DNA from: Streptosporangiaceae bacterium
GTDB lineage: Bacteria; Actinomycetota; Actinomycetes; Streptosporangiales; Streptosporangiaceae
Reading direction: 5' to 3'
NCBI GenBank assembly: GCA_030040475.1
Contig: JASHTQ010000231.1
Location: 1-10,131, forward strand
Length of the DNA: 10,131 nucleotides
In this document: positions 5,164-10,131 of the stretch, piece after piece
Numbering within the stretch: the first letter of the stretch is position 1
Layout: every line of letters begins with the position of its first letter
Notes under the pieces: model-generated
The model's database searches: none
The model's input: only the letters and a program-made list of their open reading frames with translations
What the model was told of the DNA's origin: nothing
Program-made: the position numbers and the translations under genes

Positions 5164-6834
5164 ATGGCAGGCGAGGCCGATCGTGAGTTCGCGAGGCTGG
5201 CCGGGGAGTATCTCGACTACCAGGCGGAACGGAACCCGGTGCTGGCGACCCGCCTCGGCGACCACAGGTTCGACGCGCACCTGGCCGACCAGTCCGAGGC
5301 GGCGCTGGCGGCCGAGCGGCGCGCGCTGGACGGCTGGTCGGCAAGGCTGGGCGCGCTGGAGGCCGGCGCCAGGTCCGGGGCGGCGCTGTCTGCCGAGGAC
5401 CGGGTCGACGCGGCGATGATGGCCGACAGCGTGGCCTGGTGGTCCTTCGAGCTCGACGAACTGCGCGAGCACACCTGGAACCCGCTGGTGGCGAACCCTG
5501 GCAAGGCCGTCTACATGCTGCTTGCCAGGGATTTCGCCCCGCTCGGCGACCGGCTCGCCGCGCTGGCGGGCAGGCTGGCGGAGGTGCCTGCCGCGCTGGC
5601 CACCGCGCGCGGGTCGCTCGGCGCCATGCCCAAGGTGCACCTGGAGACCGCCATCGGGCAGTTCGCGGGGACGATCGCGATGGTCACCGAGACCGTCGAC
5701 GAGGCGCTCGAGGCGGAGCCCGGGTGCGCGGCGGCGATCGGCCGGGTCCGGCCCGCGGCGCTCGAGGCCCTGGCCGGGCACCGGGACTGGCTGTCGGCGC
5801 GGCTGGCAGATGGCACCGACGGATACGCCGATCCGAGGATCGGGGCCGAGCGGTTCGGGCGCAAGCTGTCGCTGGCGCTGAGTTCGGCGGCCGACGCGGA
5901 CGCGATCCTCGCCCGTGCCGAGGCCGACCTGGACCGGGTGAGCGAGGAGATCGCCGCGCTGGCCGCGGGGCTGGCCGGGCATTCCGGGCCCTCGGTGGTG
6001 CGCGAGGTGCTTGACCGGCTGGCGGCGCAGGCGCCCGACGACGCGACCATCCTGGGCTTTTGCAGGGACGCGCTGGCGGAGCAGATCGCGTTCGTCCGCG
6101 ACCGCGACGTGATCACCGTGTACGACGACCCGGTCGAGGTGATCGCGATGCCGGAGATCGACCGGGGCGTCGCCGTCGCGTACTGCGACTCGCCCGGCCC
6201 GCTCGAGCGCGCCCCGCTGCCCACCTTCCTCGCCGTGTCGCCGACGCCGGCCGACTGGACGCCGCAGCGGGTCGCCTCGTTCTACCGCGAGTACAACAGG
6301 CACATGGTGCACGACCTGATGGTGCACGAGGCGATGCCCGGCCACTACCTGCAGCTGCAGCATTCGCGCAGGTTCTCGGGCTCGGCCAGCCAGGTCCGCG
6401 CGGCGCTGCGGTCGGGCGCGTTCATCGAGGGCTGGGCCGTCTACGCCGAGGAGCTGATGGCCGGGCTCGGGTACCCGGGCGAGGGCGACCCGCGGGCGGT
6501 CCGGATGCAGCAGCTGAAGATGCAGCTCCGCATGATCATCAACGCCATCCTCGACTCCCGGATACATGCGCATGGCATGACCGAGGCCGAGGCGATGGCG
6601 CTGATGACCGACCGCGGCTACCAGGAGGAGGGCGAGGCCGCGGGCAAGTGGCGGCGGGCGCTGCTCACCTCGGCGCAGCTGTCCACCTACTACGTCGGGT
6701 ACACCGAGGTCCGCGACCTGGCCGACGAGCTGCGGGCGGCCAACCCCGGCCTGTCCGCCCGCGGGCTGCACGACCGGATGCTGGCCCACGGCTCGCCCCC
6801 GGTCCGCCTGCTGCGCACCCTGGTCGCGCCCTGA
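5164..6834 (+). CDS. DUF885 family protein, predicted zinc metallopeptidase (COG4805)
   Basis: The 556-aa protein has the conserved DUF885 layout. A helical N-terminal part begins FARLAGEYLDYQAERNPVLA, with the family's typical early motif of a Tyr followed by NP and G-x-H. The C-terminal catalytic part carries HEAMPGHYLQ, with His388, Glu389 and His394 as likely zinc ligands and base, and EGWAVYAEEL with Glu422 as the likely third ligand. This is a gluzincin-like arrangement. Members are believed to be peptidases or hydrolases, but few have been studied. No signal peptide or membrane segment is present, so a cytoplasmic site is expected. The start at ATG 5164 is set by GGAGG at 5155. It is transcribed on its own, divergent from the decayed DJ-1 gene and convergent with yidC. 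All expected active-site residues are present. The substrate is unknown. Confidence 0.9.
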   Translation: MAGEADREFARLAGEYLDYQAERNPVLATRLGDHRFDAHLADQSEAALAAERRALDGWSARLGALEAGARSGAALSAEDRVDAAMMADSVAWWSFELDELREHTWNPLVANPGKAVYMLLARDFAPLGDRLAALAGRLAEVPAALATARGSLGAMPKVHLETAIGQFAGTIAMVTETVDEALEAEPGCAAAIGRVRPAALEALAGHRDWLSARLADGTDGYADPRIGAERFGRKLSLALSSAADADAILARAEADLDRVSEEIAALAAGLAGHSGPSVVREVLDRLAAQAPDDATILGFCRDALAEQIAFVRDRDVITVYDDPVEVIAMPEIDRGVAVAYCDSPGPLERAPLPTFLAVSPTPADWTPQRVASFYREYNRHMVHDLMVHEAMPGHYLQLQHSRRFSGSASQVRAALRSGAFIEGWAVYAEELMAGLGYPGEGDPRAVRMQQLKMQLRMIINAILDSRIHAHGMTEAEAMALMTDRGYQEEGEAAGKWRRALLTSAQLSTYYVGYTEVRDLADELRAANPGLSARGLHDRMLAHGSPPVRLLRTLVAP

Positions 6835-6925
6835 GCGGCGCCCGGCGAGCCGGAGTGTGCCGCGCGCGTTGTGGTGCGCATGTGACCGCTGGCACCCAGC
6901 CCCGCCGTAAGATCGGGGAGCTTTC

Positions 6926-6979
6926 GGGCTTCGGGGAGGATCGTGTGTGCTCCTGTACACCTAACCCTCCCCGAAGCCC
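6926..6979. terminator. 14-base perfect inverted repeat between DUF885 and yidC, with a competing third copy
   Basis: GGGCTTCGGGGAGG (6926-6939) is perfectly complementary to CCTCCCCGAAGCCC (6966-6979), separated by 26 bases. The element starts about 90 bases after the DUF885 stop and ends directly at the yidC stop codon (6980-6982, minus), so it can form a hairpin in transcripts from both sides. Read in the plus direction it is followed by CTTATCC, a weak T-rich tail. A bidirectional terminator is the simplest view. ATCCTCCCCGAA (6982-6993) can also pair with TTCGGGGAGGAT (6930-6941) over 12 bases, giving an alternative stem that includes the yidC stop codon. Confidence 0.6.
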
Positions 6980-7801
6980 TTATCCTCCCCGAAAATACGT
7001 TCGCAGCCAGTCACATCTCAATAAGCTCGTCGCTACGTCCCCGGAGAGCCGGGAACGCCAGAAGGCACGCTCGGCTAGGGACCAGGCGGTCGAGGTGATC
7101 AGGTACAGCCCGGCGGCGAGGGGGGCGAAAGCGGCGATCACCACGGTGAGGTAGGGAAGGGCCTTGACCAGTGCTCCGCCTGGGACCTGAGGCGGCTGGA
7201 CGGGGGCTGGCGCTGGCTTGGTCCGCTTCCCGGCCGGGACCGGGACGGGGGCAGGGACGGGAGCCCAGCAGCGGGCCAGCCGGGCGGAGAGCCAGCACAG
7301 CCCGGCGAGCAGGGCGAACACGCCGAGGAAGACCGCGCCCTGGGCGGACAGGACGCCGGCGCCGGTCAGCCAGTGGGTGCCGAGCGGGACGCCGAGCAGG
7401 TCGCGGGTGAGCAGCGTGTTGGTCCTGCCGCCGACCTGCGGGGAGCGGAATAGCAGGTACATCACGGACAGGAACGGCCACTGGAGCAGGATCGGGCCGA
7501 AGCCCGCGAACATCGACGTCCCCTCCCGCTTGTACAGGGCGGACATCTCCTGCTGCAGCTTCTCCGGCTGCCTGGCGTAGCGCTGGCGCAGCGCCTGCAG
7601 CTGCGGGGCGAGCCGGGCCTGGGCGGCCTGCCCGCGCAGGGCGCGCAGGCTGAGCGGCATGAGCAGGAGGCGGACCGCCATCGTGACGGCGATGATCGCG
7701 GCGACGGCGGCCAGGCCGCCGAGGACGGGGGTGAGGATTGCGGTGAACCCGGAGACGAGGGAGTAGGCGGCGTCGACGGGGACGCCGAAAATGCCGAGCA
7801 T
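6980..7801 (-). CDS. YidC/Oxa1-family membrane insertase paralogue (273 aa)
   Basis: The protein has the YidC core layout. TM1 (about 25-50) contains the groove arginine in TMAVRLLLMPL (Arg44). A basic cytoplasmic hairpin follows (about 52-94, including RLAPQLQALRQRYARQPEKL), then SMFAGFGPILLQWPFLSVMY as TM2, and further hydrophobic segments near 150-175 and 218-245. YidC proteins insert and fold membrane proteins. It is shorter than the main YidC of actinomycetes and lies away from the rpmH-rnpA-jag context expected for that gene, so it is probably a secondary copy. A Pro-rich linker (APVPAPVPVPAGKRTKPAPA) before the last membrane segments is unusual. The last 20 or so residues run into the inverted-repeat DNA and look poorly conserved. 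The ATG at 7801 has GGAAGG about 10 bases upstream, and the DUF6412-like gene precedes it by 61 bases. Confidence 0.85.
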   Translation of the reverse strand: MLGIFGVPVDAAYSLVSGFTAILTPVLGGLAAVAAIIAVTMAVRLLLMPLSLRALRGQAAQARLAPQLQALRQRYARQPEKLQQEMSALYKREGTSMFAGFGPILLQWPFLSVMYLLFRSPQVGGRTNTLLTRDLLGVPLGTHWLTGAGVLSAQGAVFLGVFALLAGLCWLSARLARCWAPVPAPVPVPAGKRTKPAPAPVQPPQVPGGALVKALPYLTVVIAAFAPLAAGLYLITSTAWSLAERAFWRSRLSGDVATSLLRCDWLRTYFRGG

Positions 7802-7862
7802 CGTGGTACGGCCTTCCAGCTGGAACGGATGATGGGCTGGAAGCGGCCGCGAGGTCCCGCGG

Positions 7863-8192
7863 TCAGGCGGACATGGCGGCCGCCGGGGCCGCCGATGGTG
7901 CTCTGGGCCTTGCCCGGCCCGCCGCGTCGGGGTCGCGCTGGCGCAGGAACGCCGCCCGCCAGGACTTCTCCCGCAGCGCGCGGGCGCGGCGGAGCAGCGG
8001 GATTGCGGCGGTGGCGCGGGCCAGGCCCGCCACCGAGGTGAGCAGCGCGAACACGGCCGCGAACGCGGCGCCGGCGAGCACCGCCCCGGCGAGCACGGTC
8101 AGCGCCGACGGGCTGACCGCGAGCTGCGCGAGGTCGCGCAGCAGGCCGGCGAGCAGCGTCAGCACGCTGCCGGCCGCCGTCATCGCCGTCAC
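7863..8192 (-). CDS. DUF6412-like small membrane protein
   Basis: The 109-aa product has a hydrophobic N-terminal half with one or two membrane segments (about 8-25 and 31-62). A basic cytoplasmic tail follows with RARALREKSWRAAFLRQRDP and DAAGRARPRAP. That tail, especially SWRAAFLRQRDPDAAGRPRPRAP-like wording, is what I recall from actinobacterial DUF6412 proteins encoded next to a YidC gene. The start is GTG 8192 or ATG 8183; neither has a clear Shine-Dalgarno. It is transcribed toward yidC, 61 bases away, so the two are probably one unit. The function is unknown; a helper or substrate of the YidC paralogue is a reasonable guess from position only. Confidence 0.72.
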   Translation of the reverse strand: MTAMTAAGSVLTLLAGLLRDLAQLAVSPSALTVLAGAVLAGAAFAAVFALLTSVAGLARATAAIPLLRRARALREKSWRAAFLRQRDPDAAGRARPRAPSAAPAAAMSA

Positions 8193-8227
8193 CGCATCGC
8201 CCCGTTCAAGCGAACCGACCTCACCGA

Positions 8228-8240
8228 CCCCCGCGAGGGG
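8228..8240. terminator. Short GC hairpin after the aminotransferase gene
   Basis: CCCC (8229-8232) pairs with GGGG (8237-8240) around a GCGA loop, in the 79-base gap between the PLP-enzyme stop (8272) and the DUF6412-like start (8192). It is short and lacks a T-run, so termination is possible but not shown. The gap also must hold any promoter for the DUF6412-yidC pair; I see no convincing one. Confidence 0.25.
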
Positions 8241-8271
8241 ACCGGCTTTCAGCGTACGCGGGTTCGGCGGG

Positions 8272-9492
8272 CTAAGCGAGTTCGGCGACGGCGGCGAGCA
8301 GGCGGTCCACCTCGTCTGCGTCGTTGTAGTGGACGAGGCCGGCCCGGATCGCGCCGCCGCTGTCGCGCAGGCCGAGCGCGCCCGCCAGCTCCCACGCGTA
8401 GTTGTCGCCGTTCCACACGTTGATCTTGCGGGCGGCCAGGTGCGCCGCGGCCTCGGCCGGGGAGTGCCCGGCCACGGTGAACCACGCCGTCGGCGCGCGG
8501 CGGGCCGCCTTGCCGTAGAGCGTGACGTGCCGCATCTCGCCGAGGCCGCCGAGCAGGCCGGCGAACAGCTGTCCCTCGTAGGCCTCCACGGCGGCCATCG
8601 AGGCCAGCACCCGCTCCCGGCGGGTGGCCGGGCGGGCGGGGTCGGGCGCCGCGCCGGGGTCGAGCGCGGCGAGGTGCTCCACCGCGGCGGTCACCCCGGC
8701 CAGGTCGGCGAGCGCCGCCGTGCCCCGCTCGAACCTGCCTGGCACGCTGTCGGGCGCGGGCAGGAGCTTGTCCGGGCGCAGCGTCTCGAGCAGCGCCGGG
8801 TCGGCCACCACCGCGCCGATGTGCGGGCCGGACCACTTGTAGGCGCTGGTGGCGTAGAAGTCGGCGCCGAGCGCGCGGACGTCGACCCGAACGTGCGGGG
8901 TGGCGTGGACTCCGTCCACGTAGCACAGCGCGCCGACCGCGTGCGCGGCGGCGGCGATCGCGCCCACGTCCGGCCGGGTGCCGACGATGTTGCTCGCGGC
9001 GGTCACCGCGACCAGCCGGGTGCGCTCGGACAGCAGCTCGCCGTACTGGCTGGCGGGCAGCTCGGTGGTGGAGACGTCCACCTCGGCCCAGCGCACCGTG
9101 GCCTCGCGCCGGGCGGCGGCCTGCACCCAGGGCCTGACGTTCGCGTCGTGGTCGAGCCTGGACACGACCACCTCGTCGCCGGGCGCCCAGCCCCGCGACA
9201 GGGTGTCGGCGAGCCGGTAGGTGAGCGTGGTCATGTTCGGCCCGAGGATCACGCCGTCCGGGTGGCCGCCGGTCAGGTCCGCGACGGCTCGGCGGCACTC
9301 GGCCACGATGGCGCCGGCCCGGTCGCTGGCCGGGAAGGCGCCGCCCACGTTGCCGATCCCGGCCCGGTAGGCGTCCGCGATCGCCTCGATGACCGCGGTC
9401 GGCACCTGGGTGCCCGCGGCCCCGTCGAGGTAGGCATAGCCGTCGCGCAGCGCCGGGTAGGCGGCCCGCACCTGCGATGCGTCAAAGGTCAC
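8272..9492 (-). CDS. Class V aminotransferase, cysteine desulfurase-like (VC1184 subfamily)
   Basis: The 406-aa product is a fold-type I PLP enzyme. YAYLDGAAGTQVP opens the N-terminus, NMTTLTYRLADTL and SRLDHDANV form the cofactor pocket, YVDGVHATPH carries Asp193, which contacts the pyridine nitrogen, and ATSAYKWSGPHIG carries Lys219, the Schiff-base lysine. The ending GGAIRAGLVHYNDADEVDRL and the KINVWNGDNYAWEL segment fit the subfamily known as cysteine desulfurase-like VC1184 (TIGR01976). The mobile active-site cysteine loop of SufS/IscS is absent: only Cys66 and Cys190 occur in the whole protein. A true desulfurase role is therefore unlikely, and the natural substrate is unknown. GTG 9492 is the likely start, 13 bases after the stop of the preceding gene, suggesting co-transcription and coupled translation. 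The open frame continues far upstream only because stop codons are rare at this GC content. Confidence 0.88.
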   Translation of the reverse strand: MTFDASQVRAAYPALRDGYAYLDGAAGTQVPTAVIEAIADAYRAGIGNVGGAFPASDRAGAIVAECRRAVADLTGGHPDGVILGPNMTTLTYRLADTLSRGWAPGDEVVVSRLDHDANVRPWVQAAARREATVRWAEVDVSTTELPASQYGELLSERTRLVAVTAASNIVGTRPDVGAIAAAAHAVGALCYVDGVHATPHVRVDVRALGADFYATSAYKWSGPHIGAVVADPALLETLRPDKLLPAPDSVPGRFERGTAALADLAGVTAAVEHLAALDPGAAPDPARPATRRERVLASMAAVEAYEGQLFAGLLGGLGEMRHVTLYGKAARRAPTAWFTVAGHSPAEAAAHLAARKINVWNGDNYAWELAGALGLRDSGGAIRAGLVHYNDADEVDRLLAAVAELA

Positions 9493-9505
9493 GACGTACA
9501 GGCTC

Positions 9506-10131
9506 TCACACCGCGCTCCAGGCGGGATCACGCCCCGACACGCGCAGCAGGAAGTGCCACGGGTCGTCGCCGTCCGGGCCTGCCGCGAGCACCGGCCACA
9601 GCTGCGGCGTGCCCGCCCGCCAGCCGGCCAGCACCAGCTCGGGATCGGCGGGCCGGTAGTCCTTGCCGAGCGACCGGGCCAGGTCCCAGGCGTGCAGGTG
9701 CCATTCGGCGCAGGCGGCGCCGGCCATCGCGCCGACGGTGACCTCGGTGTCCCGGTACCTGTGGTGCGGCAGGTCCCAGGATGGCGACAGCCGCCGGCCG
9801 TATGACCGGGCCGACTCCGCGAACGCCGCGATGTGCTCAGGACCCGACACGTCGGGCAGCGCGGCGAGTTCGGCCGCGTTCTGCCGTGCCAGCTTGCGGG
9901 CCAGGCTGTCGGCCGGAACGCCGGTGGCCATGAGCCGGGCGAGCCTGCTGGCCGGCGCGTCGTCCAGGTACTCGTGGTAGTCGTCGGCGACGCACCGAAG
10001 GTGCCCGGCCAGGTCCACCGCGCGCCATTCGGTGCACGGTGTGGCCGCGAGCCAGGTCGCATCGGTGAACTGGGCGGCCAACTCGCAGATGACCGTCACG
10101 CCGTCGCGATAGGCCGCCAGGACACCCGCGC
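9506..10131 (-). CDS. DinB/MDMPI-fold protein (maleylpyruvate isomerase N-terminal domain family), 5' end outside the window
   Basis: The protein carries the marks of the mycothiol-dependent maleylpyruvate isomerase/DinB four-helix fold. TPCTEWRAVDLAGHL holds His33, and CAEWHLHAWDLARSLG holds Glu132 and His136, the expected metal-binding triad (numbering from GTG 10099). Relatives are thiol-dependent metalloenzymes that use mycothiol or bacillithiol. A start at GTG 10099 gives 197 aa, but the same frame stays open to the window edge as AGVLAAYRDG before that GTG. In the family the first helix begins at such a segment, so the real start is most likely beyond 10131. The stop lies 13 bases before the PLP-enzyme start, so the two probably act in one transcript. 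The substrate is not known. Confidence 0.8.
   Translation of the reverse strand, partial: AGVLAAYRDGVTVICELAAQFTDATWLAATPCTEWRAVDLAGHLRCVADDYHEYLDDAPASRLARLMATGVPADSLARKLARQNAAELAALPDVSGPEHIAAFAESARSYGRRLSPSWDLPHHRYRDTEVTVGAMAGAACAEWHLHAWDLARSLGKDYRPADPELVLAGWRAGTPQLWPVLAAGPDGDDPWHFLLRVSGRDPAWSAV

Noticed and set aside
5128..6960. 610-residue minus-strand frame opposite DUF885
   Set aside because: DUF885 on the plus strand has its metal-binding motifs and a strong ribosome site; the opposite frame has no motif and an antisense-like composition.
6060..7154. Plus-strand frame whose end reads through the 6926-6979 hairpin (residues like NPPRSPYPPRK)
   Set aside because: Upstream it is an out-of-frame shadow of DUF885 and downstream it is antisense to yidC; a short leader ORF starting at the GTG codons near 6942-6946 is possible but unsupported.
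7873..9741. 622-residue plus-strand frame
   Set aside because: It runs antisense to the DUF6412-like, PLP-enzyme and DinB-fold genes, which carry recognisable motifs.

Overview
The window is chromosomal DNA from a high-GC actinomycete. Codon third positions are almost all G or C. GTG starts are frequent. Several families present are typical of Actinobacteria: the zf-RING_7/acid-phosphatase pair, a DUF6412-like protein beside a YidC paralogue, a mycothiol-type DinB/MDMPI protein and a class V aminotransferase of the VC1184 type. The genus cannot be fixed from sequence alone; a Streptosporangiales- or Streptomyces-like chromosome would fit.

Layout from left to right. (1) 1-136, minus: the first 45 codons of an acyl-CoA carboxylase beta subunit that leaves the window. 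(2) 137-664: a mostly non-coding stretch. It holds a 180-base segment of about 53% GC (241-420), several small inverted repeats, a weak small ORF with a good ribosome site (447-668) and a 13-base tandem repeat (574-638). (3) 665-3921, minus, four tightly packed genes transcribed right to left: zinc-ribbon coiled-coil protein, histidine phosphatase, ABC-2 exporter permease, and a helical protein of unknown function. (4) 4031-4531, plus: a PPOX-family flavin/F420 split-barrel protein, divergent from the zinc-ribbon gene. A long imperfect inverted repeat (3958-4004) lies between the two. (5) 4622-5108, minus: the remains of a DJ-1/PfpI-family gene with a frameshift and an internal deletion. (6) 5164-6834, plus: a DUF885 metallopeptidase-like protein. 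(7) 6835-6979: a convergent intergenic region with a 14-base perfect inverted repeat and a competing third copy. (8) 6980-8192, minus: a short YidC/Oxa1 paralogue preceded by a DUF6412-like membrane protein. (9) 8272-10131, minus: a PLP enzyme of the cysteine-desulfurase-like VC1184 subfamily, preceded at 13 bases by a DinB/MDMPI-fold protein that probably begins outside the window.

How the genes fit together. The zinc-ribbon and phosphatase genes match the conserved mycobacterial block Rv2229c-Rv2228c, but without the RNase H domain and without a Nif3 gene upstream. The permease resembles the membrane half of a teichoic-acid/polysaccharide exporter, yet no ATPase is present here. YidC plus DUF6412, and the PLP enzyme plus the DinB-fold protein, look like two small co-transcribed pairs. 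Four minus-strand starts carry a TANNNT hexamer 6-8 bases upstream and no clear Shine-Dalgarno, suggesting leaderless transcripts.

I see no CRISPR array, tRNA, rRNA, transposase or phage gene. Nothing here amounts to an obvious new defence or biosynthetic system. The most unusual points are the decayed DJ-1 gene, the competing hairpins at the yidC/DUF885 junction, and the ATPase-less exporter gene linked to an unrecognised helical protein.
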